Shown here piece by piece: positions 55,819-64,000 of a stretch of 64,000 nt of DNA. Source of the DNA: Nostoc sp. UHCC 0702 (GTDB taxonomy: Bacteria; Cyanobacteriota; Cyanobacteriia; Cyanobacteriales; Nostocaceae); assembly GCA_017164015.1 (NCBI GenBank), contig CP071065.1:1615409-1679408 (forward strand), given 5' to 3'. The position numbers were made by a program, and so were the translations under genes. The notes beneath the pieces are model-generated. The model ran no database searches and was not told the origin of the DNA. It saw only the letters and a list, made by a program, of their open reading frames with translations. Numbering within the stretch: the first letter of the stretch is position 1; each line of letters begins with the position of its first letter.

Positions 55819-56034
55819 ATGAACTCTTCAGCATTACGTCATCTCTGGTTTGTGATCGAAGAAACCCAGACTAGCGCTCTTCTGGGCTTCAGTGATACGG
55901 AACTGATCCAGCAGTTATTGAAACGAGTGGAAAAAGACAAGCTACTGACTGGTGAAGAAACCAACACCATGAAAGCTTACATTCGTTCCAGAGTCCCGTT
56001 AATTCGGGACTTGGCTATGGCACGTTCGGCGTAA
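55819..56034 (+). CDS. Small conserved cyanobacterial protein, unknown function
   Basis: 71 residues from ATG 55819; GGGGG 8 bases upstream favours this over the ATG at 55804. It is all-helical and has no Cys: LRHLWFVIEETQTSALLGFS, then DTELIQQLLKRVEKD and a basic RSRVPLIRDLAMARSA end. I recognise similar small proteins in other filamentous cyanobacteria but cannot name a function. It has its own upstream AT-rich region and a hairpin downstream. Confidence 0.7.
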   Translation: MNSSALRHLWFVIEETQTSALLGFSDTELIQQLLKRVEKDKLLTGEETNTMKAYIRSRVPLIRDLAMARSA

Positions 56035-56168
56035 ATTAATTTACATTTATTCCACGGTTGGAACTATAAAGTGTCGCTATATTCAACTGAACGTGAGGTA
56101 GTAGCGAACTGACGTAATTTTATAGCTATGGAATTTTAACCGTGCTTCTTGTGGCACATGAATCTTTC

Positions 56169-56193
56169 ACCACCTTGCCATAGGCGAGGTGGT
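56169..56193 (+). terminator. Terminator-like hairpin
   Basis: ACCACCTTGCC / GGCGAGGTGGT stem (one G-T pair) with a 3-base loop, followed by TATACTGTTTTA, 135 bases after the small protein gene. Confidence 0.55.
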
Positions 56194-56312
56194 TATACTG
56201 TTTTATCAATTACTCTCAACAATACAGGTAGCATAGAATCAGTAGGGACTCGAAAAATTGGCCTCAACCCAGACGATATTTAACAATAACACGCGATCGC
56301 TCTTTCACATCC

Positions 56313-58631
56313 ATGACCACAAGCATTGACTTCCTGAGTCACCTTAACCCCAGCCAACGTCAAGCCGTGGAACATTACTGCGGCCCTTTATTAGTTGTTG
56401 CTGGCGCAGGTTCCGGTAAAACACGAGCATTAACTTATCGTATTGCTAACCTGATTCTCAAACACCGTGTTGACCCAGAAAATATCCTAGCGGTTACGTT
56501 CACCAACAAAGCTGCGCGGGAGATGAAAGAACGGATTCAAAAGCTGTTTGCAGAACAATTGGCAATGAAAGAACACGGTAAGCGTTTTGATTTGTTACCA
56601 GAATATGAACAAATCAAATTGCGATCGCAAGTTTACAAAACTACCATCAAAGACTTGTGGTGTGGCACTTTCCACAGTTTACTTTCTCGGATTCTCCGCT
56701 TTGATATCGAAAAATATCAAGACGAAAAAGGTCGCCGTTGGAATCGAAATTTTTCTATTTTTGATGAGTCTGATGTTCAAAGCTTAATCAAAGAAATTGT
56801 AACTAAAGATTTAAACTTAGACAATAAAAAATTTGAACCTCGTTCTGTCCGCTACGCTATTAGTAACGCTAAAAACCAAGGTTTTTCACCCCAAGAATTT
56901 GAACGTGAGCAACCTAACTATCGCGGACGGGTAATTGCTGATGTTTATAGTCGCTATCAAGATAAACTCGCAGAAAATAACGGACTCGACTTTGATGATT
57001 TAATTTTAATACCAACTAAATTATTTCAACAAAACGAACATGTATTAGGTTATTGGCATCGCAAATTTCATCATATTCTTGTAGATGAATATCAAGATAC
57101 TAACCGCACTCAATACGACCTCATCCGTTTGTTGGTGACTAACGGTGAAGAAAGAAAGAGTGAATGGGATTGGCAGAATCGCTCAGTTTTTGTCGTGGGT
57201 GACGCGGATCAGTCAATTTACAGCTTTAGAATGGCAGACTTTACCATTTTGTTGGAATTTCAAAACGATTTTGGTGACGATTTGCCAGATGAAGATACCC
57301 GCACAATGGTAAAGCTTGAGGAGAACTATCGTTCTTGCGAAAATATTTTGCAAGCTGCTAACGAACTGATTGAAAATAATACTCAACGGATTGATAAAAT
57401 CCTCAAACCCACAAGGGGGGCGGGAGAACAAATTTATTGTCATAAAGCGGATAATGAACTAGAAGAAGCCGACTTTATAATTCGTCAGATTCGCACTTTA
57501 GAACATCAAAATCCAGAGTTGAATTGGGGTAGTTTTGCCATACTTTATCGTACCAACGCCCAATCTCGTCCTTTTGAAGAATTGTTGGTGAAGAATCAAA
57601 TACCCTATACGGTTGTGGGGGGAATTAAGTTTTATGACCGCAAAGAAATTAAAGATGTCCTAGCTTATTTAAGAGCGATCGCTAACCCAGCTGATACACT
57701 CAGTTTATTGCGAGTTATCAATACACCCAGGCGCGGTATTGGTAAAGCAACTATTGAGAACTTGGTAAATGCATCCCAACAATTAGGTACAACACTTTGG
57801 GAAATCCTCAGCGATGAAACATCAGTTAATACATTAGCTGGGCGTTCTGCAAAAGGTGTGAATGGTTTTGCTGAAATGATTCGCAAATATCAAGAACAAA
57901 TCGCAACTGTTCCAGTTTCGGAATTGTTAATGGGACTTTTAGAAGATTCTGGTTATGTCCAAGATTTGCAAAATCAAGGTACAGATGAATCTGAAGACCG
58001 GATACAAAACGTCCAGGAACTTTACAACGCTACACTGCAATTTCAAGAAGAAAATGAAGATGTTTCTTTAACAGCCTTTTTGCAAAGTGCTGCTTTAAGT
58101 TCCGATTTGGATAACTTGAAAGAAGGACAAACAGCCGTTTCTTTAATGACATTGCACGCCTCTAAAGGTCTGGAATTCCCCGTAGTATTTTTGGTGGGTT
58201 TAGAACAGGGATTATTTCCCGGCTACCGTTCGCTGAGTGACCCAGCCGCTTTAGAAGAAGAACGCCGCCTGTGTTACGTGGGAATTACTCGCGCCCAAGA
58301 AAGGTTATATTTATCACACGCCCGCGAACGTCGCTTGTATGGATCTCGTGAACCAGCAGTGCGATCGCAATTTCTCGACGAATTACCAGTAGAATTATTA
58401 GCTAATCAAAGCAAAGTTCGTCAAGCTTACACCAAAAGCGCTGCAAGTAATGGTAAGGGAAATACAACACAGAACTGGCAAGTAGGCGACAGAGTATTAC
58501 ACAAAAGTTTTGGACTTGGTGAAATCACTCACGTTTTTGGTTCTGATAATAAGATTTCTGTGGCGATTAAATTCGCTGGACTGGGGCAAAAAATTGTTGA
58601 CCCCCAGGTAGCACAGTTGCAAAAAGTATAA
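56313..58631 (+). CDS. pcrA: UvrD/PcrA-type DNA helicase
   Basis: 772 residues. Superfamily 1 3'-5' helicase for repair and removal of proteins from DNA. Walker A is GAGSGKT at 31-37 after the Q-motif LNPSQRQAV. Further motifs are FTNKAAREMKERI (Ia), VDEYQDTNRTQY (II), VVGDADQSIYSFR (III), LEENYRS (IV), MTLHASKGLEFPVVFLVG (V) and VGITRAQERLYL (VI). The C-terminal Tudor-like segment (QVGDRVLHKSFGLGEI to the end) is typical of PcrA. Full length. Convergent with the ABM gene across a hairpin repeat. Confidence 0.95.
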   Translation: MTTSIDFLSHLNPSQRQAVEHYCGPLLVVAGAGSGKTRALTYRIANLILKHRVDPENILAVTFTNKAAREMKERIQKLFAEQLAMKEHGKRFDLLPEYEQIKLRSQVYKTTIKDLWCGTFHSLLSRILRFDIEKYQDEKGRRWNRNFSIFDESDVQSLIKEIVTKDLNLDNKKFEPRSVRYAISNAKNQGFSPQEFEREQPNYRGRVIADVYSRYQDKLAENNGLDFDDLILIPTKLFQQNEHVLGYWHRKFHHILVDEYQDTNRTQYDLIRLLVTNGEERKSEWDWQNRSVFVVGDADQSIYSFRMADFTILLEFQNDFGDDLPDEDTRTMVKLEENYRSCENILQAANELIENNTQRIDKILKPTRGAGEQIYCHKADNELEEADFIIRQIRTLEHQNPELNWGSFAILYRTNAQSRPFEELLVKNQIPYTVVGGIKFYDRKEIKDVLAYLRAIANPADTLSLLRVINTPRRGIGKATIENLVNASQQLGTTLWEILSDETSVNTLAGRSAKGVNGFAEMIRKYQEQIATVPVSELLMGLLEDSGYVQDLQNQGTDESEDRIQNVQELYNATLQFQEENEDVSLTAFLQSAALSSDLDNLKEGQTAVSLMTLHASKGLEFPVVFLVGLEQGLFPGYRSLSDPAALEEERRLCYVGITRAQERLYLSHARERRLYGSREPAVRSQFLDELPVELLANQSKVRQAYTKSAASNGKGNTTQNWQVGDRVLHKSFGLGEITHVFGSDNKISVAIKFAGLGQKIVDPQVAQLQKV

Positions 58632-58645
58632 TTAATTACTTGCTT

Positions 58646-58694
58646 GGCGACTAGAAGTCGCGACTACACAAACAAAACCCGCCTACGCGGGTTT
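58646..58694. repeat. Palindromic repeat / bidirectional terminator, left of defence module
   Basis: GGCGACTAGAAGTCGCGACT continues through an ACAAACA spacer into a perfect hairpin AAACCCGC-CTAC-GCGGGTTT (58675-58694) with T-rich flanks on both strands. It lies between convergent pcrA and the ABM gene. An inverse relative lies at 61152-61290. Confidence 0.75.
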
Positions 58695-58703
58695 AAATTT
58701 GTT

Positions 58704-58997
58704 TTATATTTCCACCTCTTGGAAATGTTCAACAGTGGGAAATGGTTCATAAAAATGATGCAAAAGCTTTTTCCAGTCTTGATACTCAGGAGAACCTCTA
58801 AAACCAATAGTATGAGATGCTAAAGTTTCCCACCTGACAAGTAATAAATATTTTCCTTGGACTTCTATACATCTATGAAGTTCATGGGATAAATATCCAG
58901 GACTTGACGAAATAATACTAGAAGCTTTTTTAAAAACAGATTCAAAATCAGATTCTAAACCAGGTTTGATATTAAGCATCACTGCCTCAAGAATCAT
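58704..58997 (-). CDS. ABM-domain (antibiotic biosynthesis monooxygenase-like) protein
   Basis: 97 residues, one ABM ferredoxin-like domain: EAVMLNIKPGLESDFESVFK at the start, YLSHELHRCIE and YLLLVRWETLASHTIGFRGS. Small dimeric proteins of this family include cofactor-free monooxygenases and haem-degrading enzymes; many are unassigned. Same strand as the defence pair but 75 bases downstream of it, so a shared transcript is possible. Confidence 0.87.
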   Translation of the reverse strand: MILEAVMLNIKPGLESDFESVFKKASSIISSSPGYLSHELHRCIEVQGKYLLLVRWETLASHTIGFRGSPEYQDWKKLLHHFYEPFPTVEHFQEVEI

Positions 58998-59072
58998 ACT
59001 ATTTTTCCTAATAATTAAACTGAGGTAATTTAATATAGTTTACTAGGATGCGATCGCTCACATATTACTAAA

Positions 59073-59714
59073 TTAAAAATAACTTTTAAGAATATACGTA
59101 ATTGCAGCACAAAATTCTTCATTTTGCCCATTTTCATCTGGTTGAGAGAAAGCTTGAAGTAGCTTTTGCCGTTCATCATCTGTAAGATCCTCAAAATCTT
59201 CTAATATAGCTTCTATAGCATCACTACGCATTCTCTTGAGTTTATCAATATTTAGACCAAGCTTATCAATTGTTGTATCGGCCGCATTCTTTATATCTAG
59301 AGCTTCTGTTGATAGAATCTGTCCGTCTTCTGTATATCTAAAGAATTCAGCACAGTTAATATTAAGAGGCGAAACCATGAGATATTTGTCGTACCATTCA
59401 TCTTTCTTACTTCCACAGTGTAGAGGTTCTTTACGTTCTCTTTCTCTTTGACATGAAGCTAGTAGATTTGTATACTCCAGCGCTAAGTTATTATAAGTTT
59501 TCCTGGGTTTGAGATGTTCGATATGGCTGTTGTCGCTGTTAATACGCCTTCCACAGTAGCAACAGATAAAACCTTGCTCTTGCAACAAAGAATTATGTAC
59601 ATCAGTTTTCTGTGGTTTTCTGAAATCATTCCAGCTTGGTTCCCAGTCGTCATTTGCTAATTTTTTCCAAGCGGTAAAGCTTTCTGGCTCCTCACTTTTA
59701 TTGATATATTTCAC
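59073..59714 (-). CDS. ptuB: PtuB-like HNH endonuclease (Septu defence, TIGR02646 type)
   Basis: 213 residues. The zinc-bound HNH nuclease core is C51-C-Y-C54, then SHIEHLKPR with H64 and H67, TNLLASCQRE with C88, and LHCGSKKDEW with H99-C100. This order (CxxC, HIEHxxP, YxNLLxSC, HCGxxK) is that of PtuB in Septu and the HNH effector in retron Ec78 systems. It starts four bases before ptuA ends (ATGA overlap), so translation is coupled. In known systems PtuA holds PtuB inactive until infection and PtuB then cuts DNA. Confidence 0.88.
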   Translation of the reverse strand: MKYINKSEEPESFTAWKKLANDDWEPSWNDFRKPQKTDVHNSLLQEQGFICCYCGRRINSDNSHIEHLKPRKTYNNLALEYTNLLASCQRERERKEPLHCGSKKDEWYDKYLMVSPLNINCAEFFRYTEDGQILSTEALDIKNAADTTIDKLGLNIDKLKRMRSDAIEAILEDFEDLTDDERQKLLQAFSQPDENGQNEEFCAAITYILKSYF

Positions 59715-61066
59715 CGCTTCAAAATCTCTTTGCGTCGAATAGATACACGGGCTTTGACTAATTCTCCCTCATCTTCTCCAATGATTTCGGCAATCTGTTG
59801 AGCTAATAATCTAGCATCATCTAGATTACCCTCATCAATCAATCTAAACAATTCATGTAAACTGTCTTTAATTTCTTGTGGACGTGCTGGAACATCCATT
59901 AAGTCTTCTAAAATACGATTACTGTCTCTACCATAAGAACTTTCTGGACGTTTGGCGATAACACCTTCATCTGTCTTTTCTAAAATGTAGATTCCTTCTG
60001 GTTTGACATGACTAATTACTTGAGGCGAATGAGTCGTAACGATAAATTGGCAATTAGGGAATGTTCTTGTCAAAGCCGGAATAATTTCTCGTTGCCATTT
60101 TGGATGTAGATGTAATTCAATTTCATCAATTAAAACAACGCCATTACCTTGTAATGGATCTGGTAAACTTGGGTTAGCGATCGCTAAACGTCTGGCTAAA
60201 TCTCCCACCATTGCCAGCAAGCATTTTTCTCCATCAGATAGTTGATTGATAATGAGTTCTTCACCATCTTTTGTTACATTCATTCGCAGGGGTGAACGGC
60301 GTACCCGTAAGTTAGAAAAAGCTGGAATTAGTGAATAGATAGCTTCTCTCACTGCTTCTAATTGCTGATTTTTAAATTCCGGATTATCCCGCCTTTCTTC
60401 ATTTTCTAAATCTTCTAAAGTTCTAAACCATTGAAAGAATCTGTGGAAACTGATTTTTACCCCATTTAGTGCTTGATCGTAACTATCTATCTGTTTAAAC
60501 AAATGCGTTTCTGTAATCTGAAAGTCTATACCAATAACTGAACGATTAACAGGATAATAAACTGCTAAAGGCAAGTTAAACTTAGGATTTGCTTTCCACT
60601 GACTATAAATATCTTGAGCAGCTTTGACTAAATCTGCATTTTTCGTGTTTGTCTGTTCGTTGTTTTCTTCCCTAACTTTTGTAATCAACCAACTTACTTG
60701 GCTTGATTGTATAAAAATCTGAATTTCGTTATATGTCGCGTTAAATCCATTTGTAATATCATCTTCATTCAATAAACGCTCCTCTATATCCGGCTCTCCA
60801 GGAGTAGATTTCTGAAATTCATTTTTCCTATTAGAACTAGAACGAGAATAGAATAGACTAGTTAAATCTATTCCATTGTATTTTATAGGCTTACCATATG
60901 CAATTTGTCTTATCATTTTTGTCAAAAGAATAGCAATACAATCAAGAATGCTTGATTTACCTACACCATTAATACCAATAAGTACTGTTGGCTCGTTTTC
61001 ATCGAACTCCAGCGTCAAATCGCCGATTCCACGGAAGGATTGCATTGTGAGGCGCTTGACTTTCAT
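59711..61066 (-). CDS. ptuA: PtuA-like ABC/SMC-type ATPase (Septu defence)
   Basis: 451 residues from ATG 61066; a GTG at 61111 would add 15. SMC-like split ATPase: MKVKRLTMQSFRGIGDLTLE start, Walker A GINGVGKSS at 31-39, an insertion of about 190 residues, signature LSDGEKCLLAMVGDLARRLA, Walker B GVVLIDEIELHLHP, and the H-loop FIVTTHSPQVISH. Overlaps ptuB by 4 bases. The first gene of the pair. This is the ATPase of Septu; it forms a sensor/regulator complex with the HNH partner. No reverse transcriptase is nearby, so not a retron Ec78-type set. Confidence 0.87.
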   Translation of the reverse strand: MKVKRLTMQSFRGIGDLTLEFDENEPTVLIGINGVGKSSILDCIAILLTKMIRQIAYGKPIKYNGIDLTSLFYSRSSSNRKNEFQKSTPGEPDIEERLLNEDDITNGFNATYNEIQIFIQSSQVSWLITKVREENNEQTNTKNADLVKAAQDIYSQWKANPKFNLPLAVYYPVNRSVIGIDFQITETHLFKQIDSYDQALNGVKISFHRFFQWFRTLEDLENEERRDNPEFKNQQLEAVREAIYSLIPAFSNLRVRRSPLRMNVTKDGEELIINQLSDGEKCLLAMVGDLARRLAIANPSLPDPLQGNGVVLIDEIELHLHPKWQREIIPALTRTFPNCQFIVTTHSPQVISHVKPEGIYILEKTDEGVIAKRPESSYGRDSNRILEDLMDVPARPQEIKDSLHELFRLIDEGNLDDARLLAQQIAEIIGEDEGELVKARVSIRRKEILKR

Positions 61067-61151
61067 ACTTTCACTACGCTTAGTACAATTTATTTCGTGG
61101 ATATTGCCCACCCTACAACTCTATCAATAAAATTGTGGCAAGGTTCATATT

Positions 61152-61290
61152 TTGCACCTAGCCCAGGCGATTATAAATCGCGGCTATACAAACAGATTCT
61201 GCCCACGCAGACTAATGCAAAATCAAAGATTTCAACCCGCGCAGGCGGGTTTTGTCTGTGTAGCCGCGACTTCAGTCGCCCGGTGCAAGA
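61152..61290. repeat. ~139-bp palindromic repeat, right of defence module
   Basis: Outer arms TTGCACC / GGTGCAA enclose GGCGATTATAAATCGCGGCT on the left and its diverged inverse AGCCGCGACTTCAGTCGCC on the right, with an ACCCGCGCAGGCGGGT hairpin inside. Related, in inverse orientation, to the repeat at 58646-58694. Confidence 0.75.
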
Positions 61291-61302
61291 TATCAAAAGA
61301 AT

Positions 61303-62214
61303 TTAAGCTGATTTTAATTGAATGACACCCTTATCAAACACGCTGTTATCAGTAGCGATCGCCTGAACTTCTATTCTATCTGAATACACCTCATACACTG
61401 CAAAAGCCAACTTTTCAGCAGAATACTCTGTCCATTCTGAACGCCCTACAGGACGAGTCCCTGCACCACTACCAGTAATTAAATAAGTCGTGCCATTAAT
61501 AGAACGAGTGCGCTCATAATGATGTTCATGACCATTTATATATAGTTGAACACCATATTTTTGAAACAAAGGAGTAAAAGTTTTAATAAACTCTGGATTA
61601 CTTCCATAAACTCCAGATGCATAAATTGGATGATGTCCAAACACCACTTTCCAAGGAACTTGACTACGAGTTAATTCTTTTTCTAACCAAACTAGCTGCT
61701 TTTTCCAATCAGCATTACTATTAGTATCTAAAGCAAAAAATTGCACTTGATTGCGACGAAATGTATAGTAACGTCCCTTCATATTAAAGCCAGCATAACG
61801 GACTTGTGGATCGCCGTTGGCTGTACGAATATCATGATTACCTAAACAAGCTTGAAATTTCACACCTTGCTTAAGCAAAGGTTGATAGGGACGCTCAAAA
61901 ACAGCATTAATTTTTTCAATTTCGCCGTTGTTGTAAATGTTATCTCCAGCTAAAACTACTAAATCATAGGGATTTTTCTTGTGGTAAAAATTCATCGCCT
62001 CAGCCACAGCATACTGTCCTTTCGCCCCTGTGCCTGTATCGGCGACAGATACAAAACGTAACAGTAAGTCTTTTTTGGGTGGGTTGGCGGCTATGGCTGA
62101 ATCAGCCAGATCAGCACTTTGAGTATTTTGACGGGTTAACGTCCAGCCTAAAATTCCTGCACCAATAGCGCTGAGGCTACCTAAAAATAAAAATTGACGG
62201 CGTTTAAGATTCAT
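61303..62214 (-). CDS. Tat-exported calcineurin-like metallophosphoesterase
   Basis: 303 residues. The N-terminus KRRQFLFLGSLSAIG is a twin-arginine (Tat) signal with a hydrophobic core to about residue 25. Phosphoesterase motifs in order: VADTG (metal Asp), GDNIYNNGE, LGNHDIRT, FGHHPIYASG and NGHEHHYER. This is the purple-acid-phosphatase-like/PhoD-like exported group; two metals are loaded in the cytoplasm before Tat export. Probable role in periplasmic phosphate scavenging. No Pho box was searched for reliably. Upstream of and on the same strand as ptuA. Confidence 0.9.
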   Translation of the reverse strand: MNLKRRQFLFLGSLSAIGAGILGWTLTRQNTQSADLADSAIAANPPKKDLLLRFVSVADTGTGAKGQYAVAEAMNFYHKKNPYDLVVLAGDNIYNNGEIEKINAVFERPYQPLLKQGVKFQACLGNHDIRTANGDPQVRYAGFNMKGRYYTFRRNQVQFFALDTNSNADWKKQLVWLEKELTRSQVPWKVVFGHHPIYASGVYGSNPEFIKTFTPLFQKYGVQLYINGHEHHYERTRSINGTTYLITGSGAGTRPVGRSEWTEYSAEKLAFAVYEVYSDRIEVQAIATDNSVFDKGVIQLKSA

Positions 62215-62406
62215 TTTGGGGACTGGTGATTGGTGACTGGGGACTGGGGACTAGGGACTGGGTAATTAATACCTAGTACCCAATACCCAATTAGTCAGTT
62301 TAGCTGAAGTCAAAGAGCAATGAAGTGATACATTAAGGCTGTAAAGACAGCACTTATCAAAATTTGTGTTATTTGTCTTTGATTTGCTGCTTTTGGTGAA
62401 AGTTCC

Positions 62407-63351
62407 ATGTCACAAGACAATCCGAATTCACAACCGCCTTCTTCCCGTGAACCCCAAGCTAACCAGAAAGTCCAGCCTTTTTGGAAGTCTATAATTATTC
62501 AACTTCTCAGAGGAACCATAGGGTTTCTAGAAACAACGGTGGTGAAACTGGAAACTCAACCCCCACCTGGTACTGAGTCAGCCCCCGGTTTTTTGCAGCA
62601 GCTTCAGTCAACCTGGAGTGGACTGTTGAGGAAAATCCGCTCTTTGTTACCACAAAATTTGTCCGCAAAGTTTTCGGATACGGCTTTGACAGGAATTATC
62701 GCTGGAATTGCCGTAATACTAGTTTGGACAACTTCAACTATTTTTACTGGTAAACCTGCTGAAGTAGCAACAGTTCCCCCTGTTGAGGAACTTCCAACAG
62801 CAACACCAACAACTTCACCAGAGTCAACACCAACACCTACAGCAACGACTACACCAGAGTCAACACCAACACCAACAGCAACAACTTCACCAGAGTCAAC
62901 ACCAACACCAACGACTCCACCGGAGTCAGCAGCACCAGAACCACAGCCACCAGAGGAAATCACGCCGCTAGAAGAAGTCACCCCCCCACCAGAACCAACA
63001 CCAACGCCGACACCAACACCCAGCATACAATTGACACCAGAACAAACTTTGATTGCGGCGATTGAAAATCAAGTGGCAGAAATAAGCGATCGCTTTGCTT
63101 CTGGTCTGATAAAGTCAATTGAAGCTAACTTTCGTACCAGTAATTTGACTATCAAAATTAGTGATGATTGGTTCACTCTCAAAGAATCTGAACAAAATAA
63201 ACTCGCATCTGAAGTATTACAACGTTCTCAAGAACTTGATTTTACCCATTTAGAGATTCTCGACTCTCAAGATAGGCTGATAGCGCGTAACCCTGTTGTT
63301 GGCAATGAGATGATAATTTTTAAAATTCCAAATCCTAAATCCGAAATCTAA
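62407..63351 (+). CDS. Membrane protein with Thr/Pro repeat linker, unknown function
   Basis: 314 residues. A cytoplasmic N-terminus (1-95), one membrane segment (about 93-113), then a long TPTPTAT/TSPES repeat linker (about 125-215) and a C-terminal alpha/beta domain (about 220-305: AAIENQVAEISDRFASGLIK, LDFTHLEILDSQDRLIARNP). I do not recognise the last domain. The final residues, IPNPKSEI, are encoded by an AATCTAAAAT-type intergenic repeat that has run into the frame. Seventeen bases upstream of the Ap4A phosphorylase gene, likely co-transcribed. Confidence 0.75.
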   Translation: MSQDNPNSQPPSSREPQANQKVQPFWKSIIIQLLRGTIGFLETTVVKLETQPPPGTESAPGFLQQLQSTWSGLLRKIRSLLPQNLSAKFSDTALTGIIAGIAVILVWTTSTIFTGKPAEVATVPPVEELPTATPTTSPESTPTPTATTTPESTPTPTATTSPESTPTPTTPPESAAPEPQPPEEITPLEEVTPPPEPTPTPTPTPSIQLTPEQTLIAAIENQVAEISDRFASGLIKSIEANFRTSNLTIKISDDWFTLKESEQNKLASEVLQRSQELDFTHLEILDSQDRLIARNPVVGNEMIIFKIPNPKSEI

Positions 63352-63367
63352 AATCTAAAATCTAAAA

Positions 63368-64000
63368 ATGGCTCAGGGAAAAATATTACTTAAACCTGAT
63401 AGTTTATGGACAAGTGTTAAACAACGAACGAAGCAAGCTTTGGAATGCAAAGCACTCTTATCTATACCTACAGAGTTTGAATTTGTAGAGCAAGATGGGG
63501 TTAACTTTTTAGTGAGAATTTTATCCAACCTGGTTCGCAAGGATGCAGCTAAAAAGCAACAACAGAAACAAACTACCATTGCCGATAAGGAGTTTAATCC
63601 CTTCCTTCCCTATGAGGAGGATTTGTTTGTAGCAGATATTTCAAATACTCATGTATGTATTTTGAATAAATTTAACGTTGTTGATTATCATCTGCTGCTC
63701 ATTACCCGTGCTTTTGAAGAACAGGAAAGCTTGCTGACAGTCGAAGACTTTGCAGCTTTATGGGCATGTCTGGCTGAATTTGACGGTTTAGCATTTTACA
63801 ACGGCGGCAAAATCGCAGGCGCTAGCCAGCGACACAAACACTTGCAAATAGTGCCATTACCACTTTTACCTTCAGGGTGGCAAATACCCATTGAACCGCT
63901 GCTGGCTTCAGCAAAATTCCAGGACTCCATTGCAACCATACCAGGATTGCCTTTCTTACACGCTTTTGTCAAACTAGACTCTGATTGGTTGCGATCGCCT
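63368..64000 (+). CDS. ATP adenylyltransferase (Ap4A phosphorylase), partial
   Basis: 211 residues from ATG 63368, running off the window without a stop; the family is about 280-300 residues. Splits diadenosine tetraphosphate with phosphate into ATP and ADP. The N-terminal region MAQGKILLKPDSLWTSVKQR, the NPFLPYEEDLFV block, and YHLLLITRAFEEQ are typical. The active-site HIT-like motif is QRHKHLQIVPLPL (about residues 156-168). Same strand and close to the preceding membrane protein gene. Confidence 0.93.
   Translation, partial: MAQGKILLKPDSLWTSVKQRTKQALECKALLSIPTEFEFVEQDGVNFLVRILSNLVRKDAAKKQQQKQTTIADKEFNPFLPYEEDLFVADISNTHVCILNKFNVVDYHLLLITRAFEEQESLLTVEDFAALWACLAEFDGLAFYNGGKIAGASQRHKHLQIVPLPLLPSGWQIPIEPLLASAKFQDSIATIPGLPFLHAFVKLDSDWLRSP

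Noticed and set aside
59073..61066. Retron Ec78-type system
   Set aside because: PtuA and PtuB are present, but no reverse transcriptase or msr/msd-like region lies nearby.
62604..63026. Minus-strand Gly/Val-rich repeat protein
   Set aside because: Antisense shadow of the Thr/Pro-rich linker of the plus-strand gene.

Overview
The window is chromosomal DNA from a heterocyst-forming-type cyanobacterium (Nostocales: Nostoc, Anabaena or a close relative). The evidence is the many HIP1 octamers (GCGATCGC), a petH gene with a phycobilisome-linker domain, phosphoribulokinase, a CAAD/CURT1-type thylakoid protein, and many heptanucleotide arrays (STRR) of the kind known from heterocystous cyanobacteria. 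I found no tRNA, rRNA or CRISPR array. The first and last genes touch the window edges.

Layout. 1-7.2 kb: a bitopic FtsL-like protein, ftsI, a LysR regulator and a divergent RND pump. 7.4-16.8 kb: a glutamate-cysteine-ligase-like enzyme, an exported protein, ychF, a proline-rich peptide, an Orn/Lys/Arg decarboxylase, a CrcB fluoride channel, a lone Clp N-domain protein and an M48 protease. 16.8-19.8 kb: an AT-rich accessory island with a glycosyltransferase, two small double-glycine-leader peptide genes (one only 59 codons), a broken restriction-subunit-like gene and a broken tyrosine recombinase. 19.8-26.8 kb: aspS, a Uma2 nuclease, a Nudix protein, and an unusual TetR/recombinase fusion divergent from a fatty-acid desaturase with two matching operators between them. 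27.6-38.5 kb: a phosphorelay cluster (multi-domain response regulator, 1426-residue PAS kinase, two single-receiver proteins, a small HTH protein, a second kinase). 39.9-49.2 kb: metK, prk, a structured-RNA/transposon relic, petH, hom, an SLH protein and a CURT1/CAAD protein. 50.2-58.6 kb: pentapeptide protein, hydrolases, small conserved proteins and a PcrA/UvrD helicase. 58.7-61.1 kb: an ABM-domain protein and a two-gene Septu-type defence module (PtuA ATPase, PtuB HNH). 61.3-64 kb: a Tat-exported phosphoesterase, a Thr/Pro-rich membrane protein and a partial Ap4A phosphorylase.

Intergenic space is dominated by repeats. I could group them into several families: MITE-like elements with shared termini but different interiors (six copies), a dispersed perfect palindrome (four copies), a 242-bp element with ~36-bp inverted ends, AGGACTTACGC-ended elements, a palindrome that flanks the defence module on both sides, and many heptamer arrays. 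Some repeats touch genes: one element end supplies the start codon of the large kinase, and a heptamer-like tract lies in frame inside hom.

The most promising candidates for undescribed biology are the orphan double-glycine peptide pair, the TetR-recombinase fusion with its twin operators, the structured RNA between prk and petH, and the MITE superfamily. The Septu pair is the clearest recognisable defence system.
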